This document shows, in pieces, positions 1 through 12,600 of a stretch of 22,420 nucleotides of DNA. This DNA comes from Plakobranchus ocellatus. Lineage: Eukaryota; Mollusca; Gastropoda; Plakobranchidae. The first letter of the stretch is position 1. Every line of letters begins with the position of its first letter. Where the stretch lies: positions 952,600 through 975,019 of the forward strand of contig BLXT01007037.1 of assembly GCA_019648995.1 (NCBI GenBank), given 5' to 3'. Both the position numbers and the translations under genes were made by a program. The notes under the pieces were generated by a model that ran no database searches, was not told where the DNA came from, and saw only the letters and a list, made by a program, of their open reading frames with translations.

Positions 1-1865
1 AATTAAAATGTATAAACTTTATGTTCATTTCAAGCCCACTGGAAAAACCATAATGATCATATCCAATACAAATGTAAAACAAATCATAGACAATTTTCAT
101 AAAATTTGAACTGATAAAATCTTTTTACAGTTAAACTATTTTTTTGTCTTCAACAAATAAGTTGCATTCATCTGTTAGCCCTATAACTATGGACGGAAAT
201 CAGAACTGAAAAAAATGCAAAGAGTTTCCACATCATGAGACGAATTGTGGAAGAATTGGTTATGAAGATATAAATAAAATCATAAATGTTTGTCAAGTCA
301 TGCTCGATTCTTTTATAACATGTAAGCATATCACTCAATCTATCCACATATTCATATCAATCTCAGCGTAATTTAACGTTTGAAACTGTACCTAAAATCA
401 CATCTCAAGACTTATTTATGAATCAGTAACATGCAAAATGAATAACTGACATTAAAATTAAATATCACATGAATGTAAATTTTACGTAACACTTTACAAT
501 GGGGGGCTTGGTATGATAAAGAAGTTCTTTTCTTTGTCTTTCACACGATAAAAAAAAAAAAATGCTATAGCCTACACTTACATTAAAACAGACACATAAA
601 CCATTCAAGAAGGTGAAAATGAGACAGTTTGTAAATCAGATTTCTATTTTAATGAATCTGCTGTGCTTCTTAAACAGCTTACCAGATGCTTCTCAAATCA
701 ATGTTCTTTGCAAGACAATCAAATCTCACTGCAGTGACTTCAAGGCTTTTAAATTTTGAAGGAAAACCAAAGACTTTTTTAAACAAAAATGAACATAAAT
801 GAAAAGAGTTACTGGGGCAAGGCAAAATGCACCAAACAAGTAAAGAAACAGTTACAATATAAAAGATAATCATACAGACTTACATTTTCTAGCTTTACCA
901 CGTCAACTAAAAATTGTACCTGACTTTCCCAAATTGATTTAAACATTTACTCAAGTCCTTTCTTCTCCTAAATAAGAGCTTCCAAAAGTTGATTGATGCA
1001 TGTAAATGAAATCTTTTATGATCTAAAATATATTTTGAAAAATTGCTTCAGATTCGATTGTCCATACAATTGTAATCATAAGTGGAAAAAGAACATGTAA
1101 TGCTTCATTAAATCACAAAAATTTGAAATGTTCCTGAAATGAGTAGCTGACTTGGCTGAAAAAAGATACATAGCCAAAAAAATTTAGTTGGATAAATTCT
1201 TTTCAATGAATTTTTACTCATTAAGAAAAACTATTAAATGCCAAAAAATTCATCAGTCATAACAATCCACCAGTTGGTTGAAACATTGTTCATATTTAGC
1301 CAAAGAAATAATCCAAATCACATAGGATGGTTCTGAATATTAAAAAAATGTACTTTTCTTTGATGTTACTAATAATATCATTTATTTCCCCTATAAGATT
1401 CAACAAAGGCCTAGGGAACATAATCTGAATTAAACATTTAATTTACTTAAGACTAGAAAGAATGAACGAGAGTGAGAATTTCAAAATCCTTATGAAGCAA
1501 TGTACTGCATCTTGCAAGAAATGATAGCTATAGTGCTTAAAGTATGGAATTGCTGTGTTAAAAAAAAGAAAAGCAAGTAATACAAAACATATAAAAGCAT
1601 AGAAAATACTCCTAGAAAATCAAGGATGCTTAAAATGAATGACATTATATGATAAGTAAAACATTTATTATAAAACAAAGATTCAAATAGTAATAATTGT
1701 ATTTTAAATGGAAATCAATAAATAGATTCTTTCACAAAAAAATCTAACTTAAATAATCCTAGAATTGCTGAATTATTCTGTAATTTTTTTCCCCTTCAGG
1801 TGGTCGCAATAGTGGCAGGAGTTACAAGCATGAATTTAACTTCCTGAAGGATTTTTCCTTCTAGT
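1..1865. other. AT-rich 3' flank, no gene seen
   Basis: No reading frame here shows coiled-coil, domain-like or compositionally coding sequence; the short ORFs are AT-driven. It may hold a longer form of the 3'UTR. A plus-strand acceptor-like site before position 1800 is discussed under findings. Confidence 0.6.
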
Positions 1866-1871
1866 TTTATT
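1866..1871 (-). terminator. Candidate polyadenylation signal AATAAA
   Basis: The plus strand reads TTTATT, so the transcribed strand reads AATAAA, about 285 nt after the stop codon. It is the first canonical hexamer downstream of the CDS. Others occur at 1664-1669 and 1381-1386, so longer 3'UTR forms are possible. Confidence 0.45.
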
Positions 1872-2154
1872 TTTTAATCCGAAATGTGGAGATGAAGTGA
1901 CTTTGAAGAATGCATCATGGTAATTATCCTATTCCTGGAGCCTACATCTGGAAATCATATGATGCACTATAGGCATATTTTGCTTGATTTTAGGGTGTCA
2001 CAAGAAAGTTGTTATATATTAATTTAACTGAGCGTGTTGTAACCGTGTCAGCCGTGTTGCAGCACAAGCTAATGTGTTTCTAGATATCATCATCATGGCA
2101 GTACTCAGCACTGAAGTCATGGCAAACTAATAAAATACTTGAAAACTGTTTGAA
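1866..2154 (-). other. FHAD1: Probable 3'UTR of the FHAD1-like gene
   Basis: This AT-rich stretch after the stop codon has no reading frame of interest. It ends at the first canonical AATAAA on the minus strand downstream of the stop. The true end of the transcript cannot be seen from sequence alone. Confidence 0.5.
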
Positions 2155-2187
2155 CTACTCAATAACTTCTACTGGTCTGTCCAAGCC
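2155..2187 (-). CDS. FHAD1: FHAD1-like exon R, end of CDS with stop codon
   Basis: The acceptor TTTTATTACTCTTCCCAG is strong and fits phase 0 from exon Q. It is followed by ten codons (GLDRPVEVIE) and a TAG at 2155-2157. This gives the terminal coding exon, with the 3'UTR continuing to lower coordinates. The peptide is too short to test by similarity; the call rests on the splice site, the phase and the absence of a better acceptor nearby. Confidence 0.7.
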   Translation of the reverse strand, partial: GLDRPVEVIE

Positions 2188-5100
2188 CTGGGAAGAGTAA
2201 TAAAAGAAAAATAGGAGAATACAGCATTTTTGAAAAATACTATGCAAACATAAATTAAGAAAAAAATTCATACATATGGTTTGGTTTTTTTTGTGCTTTT
2301 TTTTTCAAATATTTCTGACAAAGTAATTAGTTTTTCAAATTGCTATTTCCTTTAAATCACAAATACTTGTGAAAGGATTTATTTTTTAATTGCTAGGAGA
2401 ATATATCAAAGTACAGAAACATTTGAAAATCCTACTGGGAGAAATTCATTGAAAGAAAATTTCTCACTTAACATTGAGTGAGCAAACATAAACATACATT
2501 GGTTTTCAAAGATTTGATACTCTTTATAACTCCCAAAGGAAAGCGTGACATTCACAGCAGTTTTTTAAGGAAAATGTCCTCTCTGTGTGTGTTTCCTAAA
2601 ACTCCTCTTCTTTACTTTGGGGCATTCGTGACACAACAGCTGACAAATCCTAATTGATATCAAAATGACCTTTCTGCAAGGGGTTTAAGTTCAAGCCTGT
2701 CAAAAAGCCCCTGCCTCCTCAGGGTCTGAAAGCTAGATATTTTTAGTGGACAAATGACCTAAATGCTCTAACAAACAAACAAAACTTTGCTACACAAACT
2801 CACCAGCGAAGTCTGCAGCGAAACAAGCTTTTTCTCCCTCTCATATAACTCCTTCTCTGTGTCACAAAGATCTCCTTTCAAAGTCCGGATCTCATAGTTT
2901 TTGCGTCTAATGAGATCTTTTTGTCGTCTCTCTCTCACAGTTGCCTTGAAAAATAAAAAATTCATAATTTCATTAATTCCTTGTTAAAATGTTCTTTTCA
3001 TTGAAAAATAAAGAACTTTTTTTCATTTCCTTGGTTGAATATATTGACTTATAATGTTGAAAAACAGTATTGCCCTTTTTTTTTAAAAAACACTTCCTCT
3101 CCTCAAAGAAAATAATTAATAGTGATCCCTGAGAAAAACCAACACTTCTTTAGCCATCTTAATAAAGATATAATTTTTATTCATTATTCCTTATCACAAT
3201 AACAGATACATACATCATACCCTGCAATCAAATAAAGACAGAGAGTATTAATCAGATGAAATTTGAGCTTGCAATTAAAATATTCTCAACCATTTGTAAA
3301 TATATTGCTTTATATTGTGTTGGGAGATTACAGGCAAGTGACCCTCACATATAGACAGGTCAGATAATGTGCACTTTACCTTTGGATCTTCAATGGGACA
3401 ATGGTGGCCGCGGTAATTCTTGTTTGAAAGATGATTGCTTTCATTCTCAAGATGGAATGTCTGCACAAACATATTGAAAAAAAAAAAATTGTAAGGGTCT
3501 GGATGAGAATTGTGTCAGGAAATAATAGACTTTTCAAAATATGAAAATCGGTTTACCTTGCTGCACAAAGACTTTCATTGATATTGTTTCATCAATGTTG
3601 AAAACTGAGATTTTTTTTCCTTTAAAAACCAACTACTTTAAAACTGATTAACAATAAAAAAAAATAATAACAAAAATAATAGTAATAAAAACACCAGAAG
3701 AAAACCCACACCTATTCAAGCACATTAATAAAATTCTAAAAAAGAAAAATTTGGGAAACAAAACTTTAAAGCAGCAAAGGATTACAATGAAAATGTAAAG
3801 AAAGTTACATAAAAATAGTATAGATGGATAAATCAAAAAATAAAAAAGATTGACATTGCCACAAAGAAGAACAAGAAAATGAGAAATGTTCAGTTAAAAA
3901 AAGTATAAAACAACATGGTGTTCATTGTAATTGCTTCACAGCTGAGTTTTTATCTCATAAAATCAATAACTTCTGCTTACTCAAGGTAATTTTTCTCTCA
4001 AGGACAGGAAAATATGTTCTTAAACAACATAATCAAAACGGGTGTGAACTTCAGCATCATGCTATTTTGTGGTGTTTTTTTTTTTTTCATTTCACCTCAT
4101 TTTAAAGTTAATTACTGAAAAAAAAAATGCAGCTTTAAAACCTGATTGACATCTTATTTTTGTTAAACGCCTCCTTAAGTTTTTTTAATCTTCATTCATA
4201 AACTAGAATTTCTTTTTTCAATCATCACAGCACTTGCTTCCCTTGCAATTGCATGAAAAAATTAAAGGACAGAGACAGAGAGTCATGGCTTTTGGCATTA
4301 TTTTTGTTGTTGTATATGCCAAAAGAAAGAAAAAACATGAACTTTTTTTTTTCTTACTAGCATTTTTGTACAAAAGATGAAAAATGACGGTGAGTCCTTT
4401 TGAGATAAGTGCAAAAATGTGTGAGCATTTTGAACAAGCGATTCTACTTTGCGCTGAAGTTGCTTACTTCTCGTTTTAAAGGCTACAGAAAAGGTGGGAA
4501 CACTATTTTATTACGCTCATAACTCTTAAGGGTTCACAAAGCAAGAAAAGCAAAAATGCAGCCTTCACCTTTTTTGTCTTGATGGCGGTATTGAGGCGCT
4601 TTTCTTGGTTGAGACGATCACGTGTTCGGTTGAGAGATTCTCGGAGGTATTCTGATTCTTCTGAACGGCTCCTAATGTCATTCTGCAGATGACAAAGATA
4701 GAAACAGAGTGTCTGATTATTTGTGGGACAGTACAATGCAAACAGCAAAATATTTACACAGCAAGAAATGAGGATTACATGGATCTATAAAGCTTTAGAG
4801 ATATCATCACAGGCAAGCTATATGTTTTTTTTAATTCCCTTAGAATTGATGGGTAAATGATAGAACAAGCAGATAAGAAAAAGATATATAAATATTCATG
4901 AGAGATCAGAATCTATAGAAAGTTATATTGTACTTAAAATATAAGCATGCAGCAAAAACAAATTTTACACTTTCAGCTGAGCATAAATATATGCACTCAA
5001 CTTATTTCAACAATTCTTTTATAAATATTCTAAATATATCAGTATGTGTATTAAGTTCCAAGGCTTCCGTTCTATGTTGACTAAAAAATTCCTCATGCCA

Positions 5101-7416
5101 ACATACTCTCTGTAGAATCTCCTTTGGACTGACTTTTTAGTCACCTAAACACATTCCTGTAGCTTTCTGAGGACTTGCCTTCTGAAACTTCTTGTAGACT
5201 TTCCTCACCTTCATTTTTTACCAAATCTTAGCCTAATTGAATAGGTCTTTTATATTTTTAGTTTAGAGAAGACACCATACCTTTGAAATATAGTGGAGTG
5301 TATGAAAGGGAGATGCAGGTATGAACTTCATCAAGGCAGTTGTTTCTCTCTTTAGCTTTTTTTTTTTTTTTGATACATCAACTTTCTCTAACAAAAACAT
5401 AAGATCTAGAATGTGCATAAAAATGTTTTGCCTCTAGGCTTCTACAGCTCATTTCTTTTTTCAAAAAAAGATACTATAATTTTTCCCTTTTTTAAAGTGG
5501 CATAAGCTTTGACATCACCAATTTTTTTTGTCTCAGATACTTCATTGGATTCACAGACAGGAATATGTTATTAGCTAGAAAGTTGGCTATACAATATGGA
5601 CACTAGTTAACTTTGTTAATTTGTTTGTATAGCCAATCAAGAGGATCTTTGGCCTTTGAAGCCTTCCTCAACCTAGGGCCTTAATAGCCATCTGAAACTC
5701 ATGCAAAAGGACATTGCTCGCCACATTTGAAGTAAGAGATCAGGAAAAATATAGCATAAAATTTCAGAAATGACAATACAGTCACTCTTCTAAGAAGCCT
5801 GTTTTTGTGAGTGTTCATTTTACTGTTTTTTAACACCATCAAGGCTAAAACGTTGTGCCAGCTGAATTTTGCTGCGTTTTCCTATCTTATAGCTTTCCCA
5901 ATCAGGCCGTAAAATTATGCTCTCTATGAAACCATTCAAGCGTTAGAAATGCTATAATTCATTCCTTGCAAACTCACATTTTGATCCCAAAGAGAAAATG
6001 AGAGCATTTATGGTTTATTGAGAGGAATCAAGCCACCAGACCTCAAACCCCTTATCCCCCACCCCCAAATAAATATAAATGATACAGATGATAACTTAAG
6101 GTGTATGAAAGCTAAACGAAAAAAAAAAGATGATAACTGCCTACTCTATCAGCCGAAGTGCCGATGGTGCAATAGTGCATAATAGGACATGAGAATTATA
6201 AGGCAAGGGTTACACAAATATACTGGCAAATCAGCAACTATGATCACCAGTCCTAAAGAAAGTAATCATTACTCTTTGCAAAAGTGTAAACAAAAGAAAG
6301 TAAGCAGAACATTTTTTACATTAAAACAGTCTGGGTTTTTTATTTCTTATTTTAATACATTACCATTGGCCTGAATCAATTAGAGCAATGGTCTTTGCAA
6401 AATCCACCTAATCAAGGTTGAGGCTCTTGGTCTCTAAATCTGTCAAGTTGTGGTTATGCATGACTGACTTTAAATGAAAACTATTGTTTAGAGGGAGGAA
6501 AACTACTCACCTCTCTGTGTGGAAAACTTTCAATAGACATGCAAAAGGTTGGCTGTGCATAAAGCATTGAAAATATTTACTCCTTTACTCTAACATTTTA
6601 AGTTAACCTGAGTGGTGTAGACCTGCAATTCCACTCATTTTGTCTGATCGCTACACATTTGGCGAAACAGAAAGGAGCTCAAAATGCAAGTTTTGTTATT
6701 TAACAAAAAAATTGCATTTTATGAGAATTTTCAGTAATACTAAGTTACTTTTCTAAGTTGAACTAAAACATAAAGATAATTTATGAGCTGGATGAAGAAA
6801 TAGTTGAAAGAGTCTATAATAAAATAAAATAAAATGGCTATGAAGGCCTTTGACAAACAACTTACAGCTAAAGTTTCCACTTGCTGTGACTTGGCTTGAG
6901 CAAGTTCTTGTGAATGTCTAAACAAAAAAAAAACAAAAAACCACAAACACACGCAACAGTTAATTAATTCAATTGTAGAAGCAAACTAAATTATACTTGT
7001 CATTAAGGTGTAAAGCTTAGTTTTACCAAGCTTTTTTTGATACAGTTGCATTCAAGCATGAGCCATAATTATGAATCACCTGTTTAAAGATATAATCTCC
7101 TACGATATTGTGCAATTCCATAACTACCTATTTTTCTAAAAGCTTGTCGTAAGAATCACTATCTTCTTTGAAAAACTCAATTGTCCAAACCATGAACACA
7201 ATTATATATCAAACAAATTTATAGAAAAAAGTCTCAGTCTGATACAAAAACTGAGATGCTGCTGCTCTTTCTCTGAGTCTCTTTAGTGTTGTTCTCTCTC
7301 TCTTTCTCCTTTATCTCACACTATTTCTCTCTTCTCACTCTTTCTTTCTCTTTCTCGTCACCTGCACTCTCTCATCTTGCTCTTATTCTCTTTCCTTTTC
7401 TCTCAATCCCTCTCTC

Positions 7417-7486
<70 letters not shown>

Positions 7487-9616
7487 CTCACTGTATCTCT
7501 CTCCCTGTCTCTTATTCTTTCTCCGTTTTCCTACTCTTATATCTCTCACTCTCATCAAACTCTTTCTTTCTTTCTTTCACTCTCTCACCTAAGTTTAGCT
7601 AGATCCTGTTCATATCCCATCAACAACTCATCCTTGCGAGCTACTCTCTCCTTCAGAACCTGCAAATACATACATGAACATAACAGAGGTTGAAAATTCT
7701 CCTCTACTTCTAGTGGTATGCACACAATTACAAAATCTTTAAACATTTATCCATTTCAAGCGTGAACCTAAATGTACACAAAAGAAGCTCTTTAGTACAG
7801 AAAGTGTAGAATGCTAGCTAGATTTTTCTGTTTTGTTTCGATAATTAATGAAACTCATCATGTATGTCATGCTGTTCCTGGACAGCTATTAAACATAAAG
7901 ACAGTAATGTGAAATTCTGTTCAAATGTAAAATTACGCATATGCCACATGATATAGATTGCAGAAGGATTTATGAATACAGCTTTCAAGAGACATACCTT
8001 CAATGTCAAAATGAAAATGAAAAGGCTGGTATTATATTGGAACTACACAATAAGAAACATAAAATGCTTTCATCAGTGTTACATCCATTGACAAATCACA
8101 AAGCCCTTAACATGCAACGATCTTGCGAGCCTTCGTACACACCTGTATCCTATTGGCCAACAGCTGACATGCCCTCTCTCTGATCTCCACTAGCTTCTCT
8201 CGCTCGTCCTTTGGAATGTGCGCCATGGGTCGCAAACCTTCTATCTCCTCCAGGTCTAGGGAGGCAGCCATCGCTCTTAGTAGAGTCAAGAACTGAAAAT
8301 CATCACAAGTTAAAAAAAATATGTATGCCTGTCAACATTATTGCATCAGTTACAGAAAAACTTTTTTTTAATGGGATAAAAAAAACAAGAAAATGAAATG
8401 CAGATGGCAAGACAAAAGGCTACTGTATTTAATAAAAAAAAAACAAAAACAAAAACAAAAAAAAATAAAAAAAAACACCTGTAAGTAGAAAAAATCCAAC
8501 ATGTTCAAATATACCTTTTCTAAGTACATGAAGTGACATAAAGAGGGTTTTGTGTGGTGTGTAAAAATACATACTCTTCAGTGATATCTAAACTGCTTTG
8601 GGATGCTTGAATTTGATATTAAGTGAACATTATAAAAACAGAGGCTCCAAATGTGATCAACTTCTAGGAAAGTTGATAAAAAAAGGTTAGGAAAAAAAAA
8701 AACAGTTACAGATAAGCAATTTAAGTTACTGGAAAAACAAGTGTTTATATTTCCAAATGGTCTTCAAAAAATGTAGCAAGTTAAAACCGGTAAAAAAAAC
8801 ACTTGCTTAACTACGAAATTAAAAATTTCAGTCATGATTCAAAATAATTTTTGTTTCTCAGCTTCATCCACGATTTGAACTGCAGTGACTTCACTTAATT
8901 CTATATGCAGGTACTGATGCTAAATTCATTTTTTAAAACCTATTATATGATAAAGCCAATGTCTGTGTCAAGACTATGGCTTCTCAAAGTGGTTTCATAA
9001 CAGAGAGGTTTTTAATTTTTACAACTCTATTTCTTTTTTTCTCTTTGAAGTAGCACTAAGTTGTACAAACCGATGCTTCACTACACTCCAAGGCATCCAT
9101 AGTCTCCCTGTGAGCACTGCGCTCCATGTCAGCCTCAACATTGGCTGGGGTGATGAGACCACGAGCCCGGCCAACTTCCCTGTCCAGAGCTGAACCCGCC
9201 GCCTCTGCCAACACTCGGTCCTCAGCCATTGCCTGGGAGACACGCATCTCAGCCAGCTCTTTCTTCAGCTGGACAACCTGCTGCAGGGCTTGGTCTTGGG
9301 TAGGCACTACAAGGCACAGACAAAGATAGAAAAAGTGTGTAAAGTAAAGCACAAAATTGTTTGTGTGAGGATGGAAAAAATGAGTGGTCGATTTCACTGT
9401 ATTGTAATTAAAACTCATATTTTGTTTCATAATTTATACCATTCTTTATTTTCTCTGCACAGAGCCCTATTTCTGGCAATTTCCTCAGCAGACTGGCACT
9501 GTTTTTTGCCCATTGATTAGTCTTCAAAACTGCTCTTTTGATAGTCTGGACAGAGCTATGCTGACCACTTCCTATAAAGTATATTATGAGCACGAGCAAG
9601 GTTTGCCTTAATGTAA

Positions 9617-9659
<43 letters not shown>

Positions 9660-12600
9660 ACATGTAAAATTGTGAAATGAGTAGATTTGTGATACATCAC
9701 AATAACTAAGTCTTTTTGATTTGGCAATTCTGTGATTTTTTTGTCTCTTTTATGGATTTCTGTTTTAGAATTTATATTACTCACTCGAGTGGAAATTTTC
9801 GAATTCAAGTTATTTTCTATGTTTAACATTAATTTTTCAAAAATTGCCAATCAAACTAAATTTTCAAACAGTTGAAAAATATGAAAGGTTTTCAAATGAT
9901 AATTTGTTATGATTCATGAAGTGAAACAATTAAAAACGTCATGCACATCTCCATATAAAATACACATGGTTTCTTTAAACTTTTTCCCAAAAGGATCAAA
10001 CATTTAACTTGCATAAAGCTTCTCCAAGTATAACATATTCTATCAAAATTTCATGAAAAATAATGGCATTTATTTGTTAATTTTTGGGTTCAGCTCAAAA
10101 CAATGCTATTTCTTTTTTTTTTATTTTTTTTTATTGGTGGGTTTGGGTGGGAAATGACACTGATAAATCTTACGAATTTTGCAATAATTATGTACTTTGC
10201 TATTTAATCCATAAATTTTATTACATCTGCATTCACATTTTATCAATTCAAAATGGTTCTTGGCCTGAAAATCTTCAAATTCAATGATTAGACATAATAT
10301 TATCTTTATAGAATTTGTTGTCTCAGAACACAACATAGAAATCTTTCAGTGAAAGACAAAACGGTCACAAAGCCTAGGTTTTGATATCCTGTTTTAGATT
10401 TGACCATGCAAGTTCATAGCACACAAGCACTTGAGAAAGCGGTCACAAAGCCTAGGTTTTGATATCCTGTTTTAGATTTGACCATGCAAGTTCATAGCAC
10501 ACAAGCACTTGAGAAAGCAGTTGAATCACAGTATAACACCATCAATAGCCAATCTCTCACCATTGCTACAAGCAAGAGTAAGCCCTTATACAAGCAAACA
10601 ACACAAAGAATTCACGTCATTCTAAAAAAAAAAAATCACTTGAATACACTTCTGATCAAATAACTAGTACATAGTAGAATGAAAACAATGGGAAAATATA
10701 ATTGATTTCTGCCTTTGGAAACATGCATTCTCCAGTTTCAAATGGAAACACAAAGGCATGATGATTGCAACAGGGGCAAATGACCTGTGTATCAGAAAAT
10801 ACACATATTTGAGTTTGCTTCTTAAAACCAATGTGTTTGTCAGCTTTTCAACAGCCTCAATTGAACAGAGTTAAGTTAATGTAATAATGAAACTTTCAGT
10901 TAAAAATATTGAGGTAGAGAATGTTGACTTCATTTTTTAAACACTTTTCCTGTCTAAACATTCTTTAATAGGGGTTAAATGGTCTCCACATATTTTGTTA
11001 AGCTCTGACAAGTTCATCATACATCTTAAGAAGCAAGTTCATGACAAAGTGATACCAAACAAAATATTATTTTGAATGGAAAAAAAAAACAAACCACTGC
11101 ACCCCAGATTTGACAGCAACAAGGGAAGGATGTGGTGGTGAGGCTAGAGTAGTGAAAAGTATCTGTAAAATATACTGGAAAAAAATGTTTACAACATCAA
11201 GTATCTCAACAGACACTAAAATCACCTAAAATGTTACCTTGTCCCCGAAAAAACAAATCAATAAATAAACAAAACCAAAGAATGATTAAAACAGCTCTAA
11301 TGCTCATCATTAATGGGTTGGGGGGTTTTTTGTCATGAAACAGTAAAATTGTGTTGCTTATATTATTTACTACATAGTTAAACTCTGACTTGTAATTCTA
11401 CAAAGCAAAACAAACACAATTAATCACCCATGGGTATTATGGATATTTCCATGAACTAAAAAAGATTGAGCTTGTAGTCCAGTATAAGATCCAAGAAGTA
11501 TTGACAATTTACAGAGTAAATGAGCTGCATCAGGTTTGTTGGTGAATTTCTTCACTTGCATGGTGTGATACTTAACAATCTTCAAAAACTTCAAAAGTTC
11601 TGCATATTTCAACCCACAAAAAGATTCCCAACTTTCATACAGTAAACTTTATAAAAAAATAAAAAAACAATACAGATATGAGAGACTTAGCCCAGATGTA
11701 GAGGTAACCATTCATCATCAGTGATGATATAAAACATTCATCATCAGTGTGATATTCACCATTCATCATCAGTGTGATATTCAACATTCATCATCAGTGT
11801 GATATTAACAGTCTTTTTTTAAGCTTTAAAAGCTTTTCCCGTTTGAGGATCTTAATCCAGTTATGATTCCTACATTTTCCTCGCACTGACTGCACCTTAT
11901 TCAATTTATTCAATGAATTTGCGCTTTTGAAATAAACAATCTAATCATCATTTTCCTTTTCTCTTTTTAAACAAATTATTTTACACCCCTAAGTTTTCAC
12001 AATACTTATGCAGTTTTTTTTTTCCTTTCTATAAAATACAGATATATGTTTTTATACTCACATGGTGGCCTTGACTGTTCCAGTGCTTTGACCTTAGACC
12101 TAAGCTCAGCCAGAGCCTCTCTCTGCCGAGCAATGATCTGCCCATGTCGTTCTCCACGGCATGCAGCACCAAGACTAGTCAGTTCACTGGTGATGCGACC
12201 CTGGGCAGAGAAAAAGAAAAAATACAATTAGCCTTTCCAACTCATGTGGTTCAAGAGCACATGAAGCCAGCCATGCAATTATATTTATTACAATGATTTT
12301 CCCATATAGAAAGAACATTTGTTCTTTGCCTTTTTACTTTTTTTGTATCTTGTAATCCTTTATCTCCCTTACACGCAAGCCATTTATCCCGGGCTCTATT
12401 ACTTTGAACAGCATCATAGCTTATGATTCATTGCACGTGGGATCAGTTAAAGAAAAAAAAAAAGGAAGGAAAACCAGCTCCGATGCAAAAATTGTCCTTG
12501 CTATAAAATATATTTTGAAAAAAAAAACTGCTAGAAAATACATGAATGCTTTCCCTATTGAAAAATTCGTCTTAAAGGTTAAACTATAAAGAGTATCATT

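Larger units (their letters stand above)
9307..12061 (-). other. Intron J/K, longest intron, repeat-bearing
   Basis: This 2.75-kb intron has donor GTGAGT and acceptor CCTTGTAG. It contains an AT microsatellite, a perfect 78-bp duplication and a ~25-bp minisatellite, each listed separately. No hidden exon is needed: exons J and K join in phase and follow the order of the recalled family member. Confidence 0.72.

Noticed and set aside
7286-7693. 135-residue plus-strand ORF and a 71-residue one overlapping it
   Set aside because: They are Ser/Leu repeats translated from the TC microsatellite; the right end also overlaps the conserved minus-strand exon M.
9408-9850. Two minus-strand ORFs in intron J/K
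   Set aside because: They are AT-driven, one reading through the AT microsatellite as repeated Ile-Tyr, and no splice sites fit the gene's phase.
10478-10663. 61-residue plus-strand ORF
   Set aside because: It begins in the second copy of the 78-bp duplication and has no coding character.
10362-11806. Possible CRISPR-like arrays
   Set aside because: The repeats are direct tandem units without unique spacers in a eukaryotic intron.
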